Shown: positions 26,729-36,100 of the stretch, piece after piece
Layout of the letters: each line of letters starts with the position of its first letter
Position numbering within the stretch: position 1 is the stretch's first letter
Source of the DNA: Bacteroidia bacterium
GTDB taxonomy: Bacteria; Bacteroidota; Bacteroidia; SpSt-205
Direction: 5' to 3'
DNA: 64,000 nucleotides
NCBI GenBank assembly: GCA_025059535.1
Contig: JANXCX010000022.1
Location: 1-64,000 of the forward strand
Program-made: the position numbers and the translations under genes
The notes under the pieces: generated by a model
Told to the model about the DNA's origin: nothing
Seen by the model: the letters and a program-made list of their open reading frames with translations, nothing else
Databases searched by the model: none

Positions 26729-28387
26729 CTAGCTTCCCACAGCCCGCAGGCGGCGGTAAAGGTGCTTAGGCGGCGGTCGTTTGACTAGGCGCGGCCGCCA
26801 TATCTGCTCATAGTCACTCCAACTTCCCTCCACAAAAAATACCCCCTCGCCCGGCTCAAAAGCTAAAATATGCGTGGCTACACGATCCAGAAACCACCTA
26901 TCATGCGAAATAATCAGCGCAGAACCTGTGAAAATCTCCAAAGCCTCTTCCAAAGCTCGTATAGTATGCACGTCTAAATTATTCGTCGGCTCATCTAGGA
27001 GGAGGAGGTTAGCGCCCTGCTGGAGGCTATAGGCGAGATGAAAGCGCATTTTTTCGCCGCCGGAGAGCTCGCCGAGGCGTTTTTCCTGATCGGCTCCGGT
27101 AAAGCCAAAGCGGGCTAAGTAGGCCCGCACGGGAAGGCTTCGGCCTCCAATTGTAAGATGCTCGGCCCCTCCTGATAGCTGCTCCAGCAGCTTCTTCTGA
27201 GGGTCTAAGGCCTTATGTTCCTGATCCACATAGGCTATCACGGCCTTGGGTGAAAGAGTTAGCTTCCCCGCTGTGGGTGTAAGCTCACCGACTATGAGGC
27301 GGAAAAGGGAAGTTTTACCGGCGCCATTAGGTCCGATAATTCCTACGATGGCCCCGCGCGGTACAGCAAAGGAAAGGTTTTCAAAAAGCGTGCGGTCCCC
27401 TAAGCGGAGGGTGAGATTTTCTACTTTCAAGGCCCATTCGCCTAAGGGTGGGGCAGGAGCGATAAAAATTTCCCGCCCTTCGGCGGAGGGACGCTCGTAG
27501 GAGGCTAACCGGGCTTTGCGCTGGGCTTCTCGGTCCTTCGGCGTCATTTGAATCCAATCCAGCTCGCGCCGCACGGCTTTTTGGCGCTCCGGCGCAGCGC
27601 CTTCTTGCTTGAGCTGGGCTTCCTTCTGTCGCAGCCAGCTGGAGTAATTCCCTTTCCAAGGCACCCCCCGCCCATGATCTAATTCTAAAATCCACTCGGC
27701 CACCTTTTCCAGAAAGTAGCGGTCATGCGTAACGGCTATCACGGTACCCTGGTATTGCTGAAGATGGGCTTCCAACCAGGCTACCGATTCGGCGTCTAAG
27801 TGATTGGTAGGCTCATCCAGAAGCAGGATGTCTGGCTCTTGAATAAGTAGGCGCGCTAGGGCTAAGCGGCGCTTTTCGCCCCCCGAGAGCACCGCTACGG
27901 GCGCATCGGGCGGTGGGCAGTGAAGGGCCTCCATAGCCTGCTGAATGTAGGTATCTATATTCCAGCCATCCACCGCCTCAATCTGCTCTTGCAGCTTAGC
28001 CTGCTCCTCTAACAGGGCATTCATCTCCGTTTCGGAGAGGGGCTCGGCAAATCGCAGGCTCAGCGCTTCGTAGCGCGCCAGAAGGTCATACACCTCCTGA
28101 GCCCCTTCTCGGACGATTTCTATCGCCGTCTTAGTTTCATCTAAATAGGGCTCCTGGGGCAGATAGCCTAAAGAATAGCCTGGGGAGAGCTTGGCCTCGC
28201 CCTGAAAGTCCTTATCTACCCCTGCCATGATGCGCAAAAGCGTACTTTTACCCGAGCCATTAGGGCCAACTACGCCAATTTTGGCCCCATAGAAATAAGA
28301 CAGCGATAGGTCACGCAGAATATAGCGGCCAGGGGGTACGATTTTAGCCACGCGCACCATGGTGTAGATGATTTTTTCGCCGGCCAT
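26729..28387 (-). CDS. ettA: Energy-dependent translational throttle protein EttA (ABC-F ATPase)
   Basis: This soluble ABC-F protein of 552 residues has two ATPase domains: Walker A '[19 protein letters not shown]' and '[19 protein letters not shown]', signatures '[13 protein letters not shown]' and '[13 protein letters not shown]', and Walker B '[14 protein letters not shown]' and '[14 protein letters not shown]'. The arm domain sits at about residues 95-140 and the linker carries many charged residues. This layout is that of EttA, which binds the ribosomal E site and gates the first elongation step according to ATP level. Its stop lies 1 nt from the stop of the convergent giant gene. A weak promoter-like TACCTTCG lies 4 nt before the ATG. 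Confidence 0.92.
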   Translation of the reverse strand: MAGEKIIYTMVRVAKIVPPGRYILRDLSLSYFYGAKIGVVGPNGSGKSTLLRIMAGVDKDFQGEAKLSPGYSLGYLPQEPYLDETKTAIEIVREGAQEVYDLLARYEALSLRFAEPLSETEMNALLEEQAKLQEQIEAVDGWNIDTYIQQAMEALHCPPPDAPVAVLSGGEKRRLALARLLIQEPDILLLDEPTNHLDAESVAWLEAHLQQYQGTVIAVTHDRYFLEKVAEWILELDHGRGVPWKGNYSSWLRQKEAQLKQEGAAPERQKAVRRELDWIQMTPKDREAQRKARLASYERPSAEGREIFIAPAPPLGEWALKVENLTLRLGDRTLFENLSFAVPRGAIVGIIGPNGAGKTSLFRLIVGELTPTAGKLTLSPKAVIAYVDQEHKALDPQKKLLEQLSGGAEHLTIGGRSLPVRAYLARFGFTGADQEKRLGELSGGEKMRFHLAYSLQQGANLLLLDEPTNNLDVHTIRALEEALEIFTGSALIISHDRWFLDRVATHILAFEPGEGVFFVEGSWSDYEQIWRPRLVKRPPPKHLYRRLRAVGS

Positions 28388-28410
28388 GTAGCGAAGGTAC
28401 GGCGTTATAG

Positions 28411-29115
28411 TTAGGGCAGGTGCATAAGTGAGGGGGCTGGAGGGGGGGTACGCAGCACGAAGCCCTCCCCAAATGTTACCCCTATGAAATGGCCCATTTC
28501 GCGCGCCCGCGCCTCCAAATGGGGAAAAAAGTCCGCGCGCGTAAGGTAGGTCGGTGGATCCGTATCCCCAGGCTCATGGAAAAACTGGCTTTTATAGGCC
28601 CGCACTAGGGCGAGCTTCATCTCCCAGTAAGGCGTAATATCTACTACGAGTGAGGGCCGCATCCAGCGGTCCTGGATAGCGAAGAAGAGCCAGCGGGGGC
28701 GATAGGGCGGGTAAGCGGTACGCAGGCGGCTAAGGCCACTGAGAAAGGCCGCCCGCTCCACTAAATGCGCGGCTCGGCTATGGTCGGGATGGCGATCGGA
28801 CAGGGCATTTGTGATAAGTAGGTGGGGGCGAAACTGGCGAATGACGTCTATGAGGCAGTGGAGGGTTTCGGGGGTCTCGGCGAAAAAGCCATCTTCCCAC
28901 CCCAAGCATAGCCGTGCGCGCGGCTGAAGAAGGCGCGCAGCGGCCTGTGCCTCCTTATACCGCTGGGCCGGTGTGCCGCGCGTGCCGAGCTGGCCCGCCG
29001 TAAGGTCTACCAGGACTATGTCCGCCCCCTCGGCACGCCAGCGTAGAAGACTTCCCCCGCAGCTTAGCTCGGCATCATCCGGATGGGCCATAATCGTCAT
29101 TACTACCCGCCGCAT
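28411..29115 (-). CDS. bshB1: Bacillithiol biosynthesis deacetylase BshB1
   Basis: This PIG-L/LmbE-fold zinc enzyme of 234 residues would remove acetate from GlcNAc-malate, the second step of bacillithiol synthesis. Zinc and catalytic motif '[15 protein letters not shown]' is followed by '[12 protein letters not shown]', '[19 protein letters not shown]' and '[11 protein letters not shown]', the specific pattern of BshB1 and not of mycothiol deacetylases. The ATG at 29115 lies 5 nt after a TAGCTTTG element. The gene is 23 nt upstream of ettA and probably co-transcribed with it. Confidence 0.88.
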   Translation of the reverse strand: MRRVVMTIMAHPDDAELSCGGSLLRWRAEGADIVLVDLTAGQLGTRGTPAQRYKEAQAAARLLQPRARLCLGWEDGFFAETPETLHCLIDVIRQFRPHLLITNALSDRHPDHSRAAHLVERAAFLSGLSRLRTAYPPYRPRWLFFAIQDRWMRPSLVVDITPYWEMKLALVRAYKSQFFHEPGDTDPPTYLTRADFFPHLEARAREMGHFIGVTFGEGFVLRTPPPAPSLMHLP

Positions 29116-29120
29116 TCCCG

Positions 29121-29128
29121 CAAAGCTA
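29121..29128 (-). promoter_or_regulatory. -7 promoter element TAGCTTTG for bshB1 (minus)
   Basis: A perfect TAnnTTTG match ending 5 nt before the bshB1 ATG. It forms the left arm of the 29121-29142 palindrome. Confidence 0.6.
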
Positions 29129-29134
29129 CTGGTG

Positions 29135-29142
29135 TAGCTTTG
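29135..29142 (+). promoter_or_regulatory. -7 promoter element TAGCTTTG for the PKD protein (plus)
   Basis: A perfect TAnnTTTG match ending 4 nt before the ATG at 29147. It forms the right arm of the palindrome. Confidence 0.6.
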
Positions 29143-29146
29143 CGGT

Positions 29147-30595
29147 ATGGCTTACGCTGGTGTCCTCCTACCCCTCTTGATTTTAGCGCAGAGTTACACC
29201 CTTATTCGGGAAAGGCATTTTTTCGCGGGTACGGCCCTGCACGAAACGCCCACCTGTTCGGCCTATGATGAGGAGGGGCGCCTTTTCATAGGTGGGTATG
29301 CGCTACCTACCGCCGCCGATCTCCCGGATGGTTGGCTGGTAAGCCTTTCTGTGCAGGGGAAGGTACTCTGGCGCCTAACCCTAGGCGGGCTTGGCCCTGA
29401 ACGAATTACCGACCTTGCCCTGGATGATTCGGTAGTGTATTTCTGCGGCAGCAGCGGTTCGGCCCTAAACCACCCCGAGGAATTGCCCTTAGAGCGACGT
29501 TCAGATTACTGGGTAGGGGCCGTGCATAAGCAAACGGGGCATTTACTCTGGCAGGCGCGCTGGGGCAGCCCCCTACTGGATGAAGCCCTAAGCCTCTGCC
29601 TTACTGCTTACCACGGCCTACTGGTGGTAGGCTATACATGGGGTGTGCCAGAGAGCACGATGCAGGCCACCATTTTCCTCCTAAATACCGTTACGGGCGA
29701 GGTGCGCGAACGCCGCGTGTGGGGCCCCACCCCAAGCCTACTGCGCAAAATTCGGCCTATTTCGGGCACAGGTCTCTATGCCTGCATTGGCGAGCAGGGT
29801 TATAAGCCCGTTATCGGTGCCCTAGACTACACTGGCCAGATTATTTGGCGTACGGTACTGCAGCGCTATCCGCTACCTTCAGCGCTGTATGCCCTGCATG
29901 GCAGTACAGAGGGGCAGATATGGGTAGGTGGACGGTACGGTACCCGCTGGTGCCTGCTGGCCTTAGAACCTACAGCCGGCCGGGTAATACGAGAATACAT
30001 CTGGCCAGAAAGTAGCCCTGCAGGGGCCCTTTTAGCCCTCAACGAAGGGGCCGAAGGCGTGCTTTTCGCCATAGGTTGGATTTTCAGTACAACGCTCCAG
30101 TCACCCGAGCAAAAAGGCGGCGAAGATATCTGGCTTGTGGCCTTTGCTAAGGAAGGCAAGGTGCTTTGGGAACGCGGCTTCGGCGGGCCGCAGGATGAAC
30201 GGGGAGTAGCCCTTCTGGCCTTACCCTCGGGCTTAGGGCTGATAGCCGCTAAGGCGAATCGCTTCTCCGAGCACCCCGCCAATGCCGACAGTTGGGTACT
30301 TCTTCTCAAGCAGGTACCCTGTAGTGAGATTCCTCTGACTCTCCGCACGGACGCACCTTCCTTTCGGGAAAAGGCCGGAAAACCCATTCGCTTCTGGGTG
30401 GAAGTTCCCGCAGAGTATTCGCTGAGTAAAGTAGTGTGGGATTTTGGGGATGGAAGCACGGCGGAGGGGCTTGAGGTTTCTCATATCTATGGAATGACGG
30501 GCACCTATACCGTACGCCCCACCTGCTACATCCCTTATGGGTGCCCTGGGGGGATAGACCTACCCCCTATTCTTTTGCGCATTACCCGCCCTTAG
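29147..30595 (+). CDS. Secreted propeller-like protein with C-terminal PKD domain
   Basis: The 482-residue protein has a short signal peptide ('GVLLPLLILAQ'). Repeated strands such as 'GWLVSLSVQGKVLWRLTLGG', 'DYWVGAVHKQTGHLLWQARW' and 'DIWLVAFAKEGKVLWERGFG' resemble the WQ/PQQ-type or SBBP repeats of a beta propeller. The C-terminus is a PKD domain ('SKVVWDFGDGSTAEG', 'YGMTGTYTV'). Such proteins are usually extracellular in Bacteroidota. No T9SS sorting tail is present after the PKD. The last 14 bp overlap the convergent PorV-like gene. Confidence 0.8.
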   Translation: MAYAGVLLPLLILAQSYTLIRERHFFAGTALHETPTCSAYDEEGRLFIGGYALPTAADLPDGWLVSLSVQGKVLWRLTLGGLGPERITDLALDDSVVYFCGSSGSALNHPEELPLERRSDYWVGAVHKQTGHLLWQARWGSPLLDEALSLCLTAYHGLLVVGYTWGVPESTMQATIFLLNTVTGEVRERRVWGPTPSLLRKIRPISGTGLYACIGEQGYKPVIGALDYTGQIIWRTVLQRYPLPSALYALHGSTEGQIWVGGRYGTRWCLLALEPTAGRVIREYIWPESSPAGALLALNEGAEGVLFAIGWIFSTTLQSPEQKGGEDIWLVAFAKEGKVLWERGFGGPQDERGVALLALPSGLGLIAAKANRFSEHPANADSWVLLLKQVPCSEIPLTLRTDAPSFREKAGKPIRFWVEVPAEYSLSKVVWDFGDGSTAEGLEVSHIYGMTGTYTVRPTCYIPYGCPGGIDLPPILLRITRP

Positions 30596-30602
30596 CGGGT
30601 AA
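30582..30602. terminator. Short hairpin at the convergent gene ends, possible bidirectional terminator
   Basis: TTACCCGC (30582-30589) and GCGGGTAA (30595-30602) form a perfect 8-bp stem with a 5-nt loop across both stop codons. There is no T-run on either side, so intrinsic termination is doubtful. Confidence 0.3.
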
Positions 30603-31670
30603 AAGGCGCCGAGTAAGGCTCGGGTGAAAGTCCAAACGCAGCGAAATGAGGTGGGAGTAGAGGCCTTGACTGAAGCCGGTAAAGTTGGCTAAGGCATAGT
30701 CTAGGCCGAAGTGCCAAATCCGAACTCCCACGCCCGTGGTAGGATAAAAGGTAAAAGTCCTTTGGCCGCTGGCCGTAACGGCCCGTTGGAAGTTAGTGAG
30801 GCCAAGGCGGAGGGCGGCCCATTGCTTGTAGCTAACCTCTAAGCCTACGCTTAGGTCGGCGCTCAGCGGCCGCCCTACCAGCAAGGCATTGCGCGGGCCA
30901 TCGGTAAAAACTACCACATCCGCCATAGGCCAAAGGGAAAGCGGCCGATGAGCCAGAAGCTTATACGCCACGCCCACTCGTAGGCTGGGACGCGTCCATT
31001 CTATGGAGTTTTGGGGGATAGCATTCCCCGTAAGAAGGAAAGCGGTTTCAAAGGCTTCCGTATTGAAGGTCCAAGCGTTGAAGGTAGAGGTGCCATCGTA
31101 TAACACTAAGCCTGCGCGCCAAGGGCCGCGCCGGTAGAATAGGCCGGCATCTAACCCAAACCCCCATGCCGTAGCAAAAGGGCCTAAGAGGCGATGGATA
31201 ACTTTTACCGAACCGCCTATCGCCAGCGCAGTATCCCGCAGCCACTGGGCATACGAGAGGTAAGCCGCCATGTCGGCTACGGAAAAGCGCGTAATTCGGC
31301 CAAAATCGTAGCTGATACCATCGTAAAAGCGGAGCGTATTGGGGATGTCATCTATGCCTAGGCGGATAAAACTGAGGGCAAGGCGCCGGTTTTCTGGCAG
31401 GCTCAGCGCTAAGGTGCCATAATCGTATTTAGCCACGCTGGCAAAATATTCACTGTGCATGAGCACGAGCTGGGGATAGTTGGGCGTTTCTACCAGTGCG
31501 GCAGGATTCCAGTAGGCGGCCGTAGCATCCACGGCCGCCGCTACCTGAGCGTTGCCTAGGCCAGCGGCCCGCGCGCCTACCCCAATCTTGAGAAATTCAT
31601 TACTGTACTTCACCTGCGCAGTTAGAAGTCCAGTGGCTATCAGCCCGTATAGCGCACGCCAATAAGGCAT
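30582..31670 (-). CDS. PorV/PorQ-family outer-membrane barrel
   Basis: The protein has 362 residues, with signal peptide 'ALYGLIATGLLTAQ' and then the family opening 'YSNEFLKIGVGARAAGLGNA' and 'ATAAYWNPAALVE', characteristic of the PorV/PorQ group of FadL-like barrels. PorV shuttles T9SS cargo to the sortase PorU; PorQ serves the attachment complex. Which role applies cannot be told from one gene. It is the last gene of the long minus-strand chain and overlaps the TPR/SpoIIE gene by 31 bp. Confidence 0.82.
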   Translation of the reverse strand: MPYWRALYGLIATGLLTAQVKYSNEFLKIGVGARAAGLGNAQVAAAVDATAAYWNPAALVETPNYPQLVLMHSEYFASVAKYDYGTLALSLPENRRLALSFIRLGIDDIPNTLRFYDGISYDFGRITRFSVADMAAYLSYAQWLRDTALAIGGSVKVIHRLLGPFATAWGFGLDAGLFYRRGPWRAGLVLYDGTSTFNAWTFNTEAFETAFLLTGNAIPQNSIEWTRPSLRVGVAYKLLAHRPLSLWPMADVVVFTDGPRNALLVGRPLSADLSVGLEVSYKQWAALRLGLTNFQRAVTASGQRTFTFYPTTGVGVRIWHFGLDYALANFTGFSQGLYSHLISLRLDFHPSLTRRLLPAKGG

Positions 31671-34441
31671 ATATCATCCATCTGTTCAATATTACCCCGC
31701 CAGGCCAGAATGGTTTCTTCAATTATCTGCCTTTGTTGCTGGGGCGGGTACCCATGCACCCGGGCAAGGATTTCTCGCAGGCGTTTGGGTAGGAATTTTG
31801 ACCGGTGCAGAGTTCCATCGGGCCTTTTTTCAAATCCCTGCTGATCCACTATGCCATCGGAGAAAAGGTAAAAGCTTAGGTTAGGACGCAGGGGTATGAG
31901 GTGGGACTCAAACGCACTATGCTGCAGAAGCTGATCTCCGCCGATACTTCGGCGCGAGCCTTTGATTTCTATGAATTCTCCTTCCGGCGTAAAGAGGAAG
32001 AGAGGCCGGCGCGCGCCAGCAAAGTGGAGCTCACGCCGCTGAAGGTCAATATAACAGAGCGCAATGTCCATCCCATCTTTGACTTGTCCCTCACTAAGGG
32101 TTTGGTGTAAGGTATAGCGCAGCTCCTCATCCAGCCGTTCTAAGAGCAGAGAGGGGTTTTTAGGTCCCTCTTCTTGAGCCAGCCGATTGAGAAGGGTAGT
32201 ACCTATCATGCTCATAAAGGCGCCCGGCACGCCATGGCCCGTGCAATCCGCCACCGCCAATAGACTCTCGGTAGGAGAGAGAGGATAGAAGTAGTAAAAG
32301 TCGCCACTCACTACATCTTTCGGTAGATAGAGCACGAATGATTCGGGAAAGCGGTTGTAAAAAGGCGTAAGGTCAGGTAAAATAGCCATCTGAATACGCC
32401 GCGCATACAGGATGCTTTCTTCTATATCTTGCTTGGCTTTGGCCAGGGCTTCGTTCTTTTCTTCTAAGAGATTCTTTTGCTCTTCTATGAGCCGATTGCG
32501 CTCAGCCAACTGGGCATTAATCTCCCGCTCGCGCCTGTTGGCTCGGTAAAGTACCACTAGGACTATGGCGGCAGCCCCAATAAGGAGAAAAGCGCTGAGG
32601 ACGATTATCCAGGTAACTTGGCGCGCTTTTTCGGCTCGTAGGCGCTCGGCCTCTATGCGGCGCTCTTGCATATCTTTCTCCTTCTGGTGCAAGTAATTCA
32701 GCTCCATGCTGGTAAGCGCGCGTACATTCTCTTCGTTAGATACACGCTGAAGCGCATGGATAAGTGGCTGAATGTAACGGTAGCCTTGCGCATGGGCGCG
32801 CGTTTCGCCATAAAGAATAATCAGCTTGTCGTACACTTCGGCTAGCTCACTGTAAGCCTCTAAGGGTTCTAAAATCTCACGGGCTTCTTCATACTGGGCG
32901 ATAGCCATTTTGGGTTGCTTTTTGCGCCAGAATAGATCGCCTTTATTCATGAGTACGTGGGCTAAGGCAAAGTCGGATCGGCTGCGTTTAGCGTAGCGCA
33001 AGGCTATCTCTAAGTGGTGGGCCGCCGAATCCAACTGAGCCTGCTCCATTTCTAGCCGAGCCAGGTTTATGCTAGCTTCAGCCGCGGAACCCCAATCTTC
33101 GCTTTCCTCGGCCAATATGCGCGATTCACGGAAGAGATTGCGGGCTGCCTCTATATTCCCTTTTTTAGCCTGAGCTACCGCTAAATTCGTAGCGACCTTG
33201 AAGGGAAAGGTAGGATTGGGGGCGAGATTAGCGTAGTCGGCTGCATAGCTAAAAAGCTCCAAGGCTTTGTCCCATTCCTCTTGATTGTAGTAGATTTCGC
33301 CGATGGCGTTGAGCACCATGGGAAGGAGGGTAGAGTCGTTGCGCAGCTCACACAAGCGCCGCGCCCTAAGAAGCCGCTCCATAGCCTGCGGGTAAAGAGC
33401 CTGACGCGTGTAGAGATTACCCAAGTTCAAAAGCACCTGCACGGCTAGAGTGGTATCACCGTGGGCTTCAGCCAGTTCTAAGGCCTTTTGGTAGAGGTCC
33501 TTAGCTCGGGCCAGACTGCCAGTCTGATAGAAGCCCTCGGCAGCTACCCAATTGTAAAGACGCGCCCGACTGATGGGGTCCTGAATCTCCCTTTCGGCAG
33601 CCTGCAGCAGGGTATCGGCTTGGGGTAGCTTGGCGCGGGCGGCTTCACACAGGGCAAAGCCATAGGCATCCCAGAGCCACGCCTGAATCCCACTCTGACG
33701 CGCCAGCGCCAAAATGCGCGCCTGTACGGCCAGCGCCTCCTCCACCCGCCCCTCCGCCAAATGCAAAAGGAATAGCTCCTTAAGCGCATTCCGCAGGTAC
33801 TCCGCTTCCTTGGCTTTTTCGGCCTGGGTGATAGCCTGCATAAGCTGCTCCTCGGCCAGCTCGTAGAGCCGCTGCTTGCGGTAAAGGCCCCCCATGTTGA
33901 TACGCGTCATGATCTCTAAAGGAGAATTACGAATGCTTTGAGCTAAAGTCAAAGAACGCTCATAAAATCCCTGCGCCGCCAAAAGGTCTCCCATGCTTTC
34001 GGCCAGAGCTGCTTGAAGATTGAGCATCTGTACTAAAATGCCTGTATCGGCTGGAATAGCTCGGAAAAGGGTATCAGCCCGTCCAAGGAGTCGTGTAGCC
34101 TGCTCGTAAGAGGCCGCATAGTACAGAGCAGAGGCCTGGTAATATAGGCTCAGAAGCTCCCGCCGCTTATCCCCCAGCCGGCGTGCCAAAGGTTCCGCCC
34201 GCCGCGCATAATCCAGGGCCCGCCACTCGTTGATATTTAGGTAAAGTTTAGACAGGGTAATATAGGTAGCAAGGGCTACGGAGTCGGGTATGCGCTGGCG
34301 GCGTAAAAGCTGCTCCAAAGAGTCTATCTGCTGGAGTACCTGCGCCTCCAGCCTGCCCACTCCCAAAAAGGTTAGTACGCCTATCCACACCCACCGCACT
34401 TCCTCTGGCGAAGGTAAGGATTTTAGGAGGTTGTAGGCCAA
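31640..34441 (-). CDS. TPR-repeat, membrane-anchored SpoIIE/RsbU-type PP2C phosphatase
   Basis: This 933-residue protein has a signal peptide ('WVWIGVLTFLGVGRLEAQ'), about ten tetratricopeptide repeats (roughly residues 35-580), one transmembrane helix ('WIIVLSAFLLIGAAAIVLVV', about 630), a coiled coil, and a cytoplasmic SpoIIE domain. Metal residues lie in 'VSGDFYYFYP', 'AVADCTGHGVPGA', 'YLFSDGIVDQ' and 'QMDDICLIG'. The TPR part would face the periplasm and sense a protein ligand, while the phosphatase acts inside, probably on a STAS protein. The architecture is common in Bacteroidota. It overlaps maf by 19 bp and the PorV-like gene by 31 bp. Confidence 0.92.
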   Translation of the reverse strand: MAYNLLKSLPSPEEVRWVWIGVLTFLGVGRLEAQVLQQIDSLEQLLRRQRIPDSVALATYITLSKLYLNINEWRALDYARRAEPLARRLGDKRRELLSLYYQASALYYAASYEQATRLLGRADTLFRAIPADTGILVQMLNLQAALAESMGDLLAAQGFYERSLTLAQSIRNSPLEIMTRINMGGLYRKQRLYELAEEQLMQAITQAEKAKEAEYLRNALKELFLLHLAEGRVEEALAVQARILALARQSGIQAWLWDAYGFALCEAARAKLPQADTLLQAAEREIQDPISRARLYNWVAAEGFYQTGSLARAKDLYQKALELAEAHGDTTLAVQVLLNLGNLYTRQALYPQAMERLLRARRLCELRNDSTLLPMVLNAIGEIYYNQEEWDKALELFSYAADYANLAPNPTFPFKVATNLAVAQAKKGNIEAARNLFRESRILAEESEDWGSAAEASINLARLEMEQAQLDSAAHHLEIALRYAKRSRSDFALAHVLMNKGDLFWRKKQPKMAIAQYEEAREILEPLEAYSELAEVYDKLIILYGETRAHAQGYRYIQPLIHALQRVSNEENVRALTSMELNYLHQKEKDMQERRIEAERLRAEKARQVTWIIVLSAFLLIGAAAIVLVVLYRANRREREINAQLAERNRLIEEQKNLLEEKNEALAKAKQDIEESILYARRIQMAILPDLTPFYNRFPESFVLYLPKDVVSGDFYYFYPLSPTESLLAVADCTGHGVPGAFMSMIGTTLLNRLAQEEGPKNPSLLLERLDEELRYTLHQTLSEGQVKDGMDIALCYIDLQRRELHFAGARRPLFLFTPEGEFIEIKGSRRSIGGDQLLQHSAFESHLIPLRPNLSFYLFSDGIVDQQGFEKRPDGTLHRSKFLPKRLREILARVHGYPPQQQRQIIEETILAWRGNIEQMDDICLIGVRYTG

Positions 34442-35007
34442 TAGTGACCAAAGGTTCTATACCAGAATTGCAGGAGTCGCTGAACCGGCAGGCCCATCAC
34501 GTTGTAGAAGTCCCCGTGAATCTCCGCAATCCCCGCTAGCCCAATAAAATCCTGCGCCCCATAGGCCCCAGCTTTATCTAAGGGTGGCGTATTGGCTAAA
34601 TACCACTCGATCCACTCGGGGAGGAGCTTATGAAAGCGCACGGCGGTAGATTCATAGAAAAGCCAGAGCTGCGACGCCGTAGCTACCGCAACCCCTGTAA
34701 AAACCGTGTGCCAATCTCCAGAGAGCCTTTGGAGAAAGTGGCGCGCCTCCGCCAGATCAGCGGGCTTACCCAAAATAGTGCCCTGATGTACCACTAATGT
34801 ATCGGCCGCTAGGACAACGCTGTCAGGCCCTATCATTTCCAAAAGGGCCATAGCCTTCCGAGCGGCTAAATACATAGCCTGCTCCGCAGGGGGGAGGCCA
34901 GGCTGCAGGACTTCAGGCACATCCACCGGCCGTACGTCTATCCTCCACCCCAGCGCTTCAAGAAGCGCGCGCCGGCGCGGCGAAGCGGAGGCCAAAATCA
35001 CCCTCAT
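34423..35007 (-). CDS. maf: Maf-like nucleotide pyrophosphatase
   Basis: The protein has 194 residues from ATG 35007; the frame opens further upstream, but Maf proteins start at 'MRVILASASPRRRALLE' as here. Other family blocks are 'YLAARKAMALL', 'VLAADTLVV', 'ILGKPADLAEARHFL' and 'GLAGIAEIHGDFYNVMGLP'. Maf enzymes hydrolyse non-canonical or pyrimidine nucleoside triphosphates (dTTP/UTP type YhdE). It overlaps the DUF1015 gene by about 50 bp. Confidence 0.92.
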   Translation of the reverse strand: MRVILASASPRRRALLEALGWRIDVRPVDVPEVLQPGLPPAEQAMYLAARKAMALLEMIGPDSVVLAADTLVVHQGTILGKPADLAEARHFLQRLSGDWHTVFTGVAVATASQLWLFYESTAVRFHKLLPEWIEWYLANTPPLDKAGAYGAQDFIGLAGIAEIHGDFYNVMGLPVQRLLQFWYRTFGHYWPTTS

Positions 35008-36100
35008 AGTAAAAGCACAAGCCACTCACTACCTTAGGATAAAAATAGGTAGTTTTGGGCGGTAGTAGGCGCTGCTGAGCCGCGGCGCGGCGCACATAGC
35101 TAAAGGAAAAAGGCGGAAAAATAACCCCCCAGCCGGCGCCCCGCATAGCTGATTCCACGATGTAGGCCGGTTCTCGGCTATATTCTACTACCGCCTCAGC
35201 AAGCCTACTTAGTACCCAGCGATGGAAACAGGCGGAAAGCGGTTCAGCCTCGGCTTCCGCCCAGAGGGCCGGCCGTAGCTTGGCTAAGAAACTTTCCCCG
35301 CGCGGGGAAACTAGCCCAAGGCTATACCGAATCCCCTGAACTTCCTGCCACAAGGGCAGCCGACTGCGCGAGCGCTGGACGCTAAAATAAGGCTCAATAG
35401 CCTCTAAAAAGACCTCATCCACACCCCGCAAAAGCCGATGAATCGGTGCCAGAAGCGGCGAAGCATTCCCTAAGGGAATAATATACACTAAGATATACGC
35501 CAGCCCAGCCATACGCAGGGCTGCCCAACGGTGATGCCCATCAGCCAGTAAAAAGGGTCCTGTACCTAGCCACCGACGCAACTGCGCTTGATGCCCATAA
35601 TGATGAATAGGCGTCCAGCGATGCGTTACCCCCTCCTCCCCACTTACCGAAAAAAGGGGACAGCTCAAGTACTCCCTAATTAGCCCCTCCACGGGCGCTG
35701 TAGGAAGGTCCACAAAAAGCTGAATGGGAGTAGTCTGAAGGGGGAAGCGTCGGAAACGCTCGGCTAGTTCCTGAACGCGCCCAGGCAGAGTACCCTCATG
35801 CGGTAAGATAGAGGCTGAGGCAGGCAAAAGGCCGATAAGGCCCCACTGCTGGCGAAAAGTAGGCCCATAAAAAGCCTGGCTATAGGCGTAAAAGGCGGGT
35901 AAAGGCTCGGGTATTACTACTTGGGCCTCCTGCCAAAGCTGCCAGCGGGCTTCCAGGTTTTCCTCTTGAGGAAAGGCGAAGTGGAGCGATTGCCACGGGT
36001 CCTGCCTTAGATGGCGTTCTAAGTTGGGATTGAGGGCGTCGCGCACTGGCGCAATCCGCGGCTCGCGCCGATAGATCCACCCAGCCACCCCTTGGAGCAT
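34958..36100 (-). CDS. DUF1015 family protein
   Basis: The 380-residue protein has the DUF1015 marks 'RIAPVRDALNPNLERHL' near the N-terminus, 'ILPHEGTLPGRVQ' and 'GPFLLADGHHRWAALRM' in the middle. The ADGHHR motif resembles the DGHHR motif of ParB/Srx-fold serine kinases, so a small-molecule kinase role is a guess from the motif; DUF1015 genes often lie beside serine biosynthesis genes in Bacteroidota, but not here. The ATG overlaps the stop of the SDR gene by one base (TGATG). Confidence 0.85.
   Translation of the reverse strand: MLQGVAGWIYRREPRIAPVRDALNPNLERHLRQDPWQSLHFAFPQEENLEARWQLWQEAQVVIPEPLPAFYAYSQAFYGPTFRQQWGLIGLLPASASILPHEGTLPGRVQELAERFRRFPLQTTPIQLFVDLPTAPVEGLIREYLSCPLFSVSGEEGVTHRWTPIHHYGHQAQLRRWLGTGPFLLADGHHRWAALRMAGLAYILVYIIPLGNASPLLAPIHRLLRGVDEVFLEAIEPYFSVQRSRSRLPLWQEVQGIRYSLGLVSPRGESFLAKLRPALWAEAEAEPLSACFHRWVLSRLAEAVVEYSREPAYIVESAMRGAGWGVIFPPFSFSYVRRAAAQQRLLPPKTTYFYPKVVSGLCFYYEGDFGLRFAAPARAS

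Larger units (their letters stand above)
29121..29142. repeat. Perfect inverted repeat made of two back-to-back -7 elements
   Basis: Arms CAAAGCTAC (29121-29129) and GTAGCTTTG (29134-29142) are exact reverse complements around the 4-nt spacer TGGT. Each arm contains TAGCTTTG in its own orientation, so the palindrome is a pair of divergent promoters whose -33 regions must lie inside each other's genes. Confidence 0.75.

Noticed and set aside
26729-28387. Antibiotic-resistance ABC-F (Vga/Lsa type) for the gene at 26729
   Set aside because: The inter-domain linker is short and the arm domain is present, as in EttA; resistance types have a longer linker.
29866-30459. 197-codon minus-strand open frame inside the PKD protein
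   Set aside because: Ser/Arg/Pro-rich shadow with no motif; the plus-strand PKD and propeller strands are convincing.
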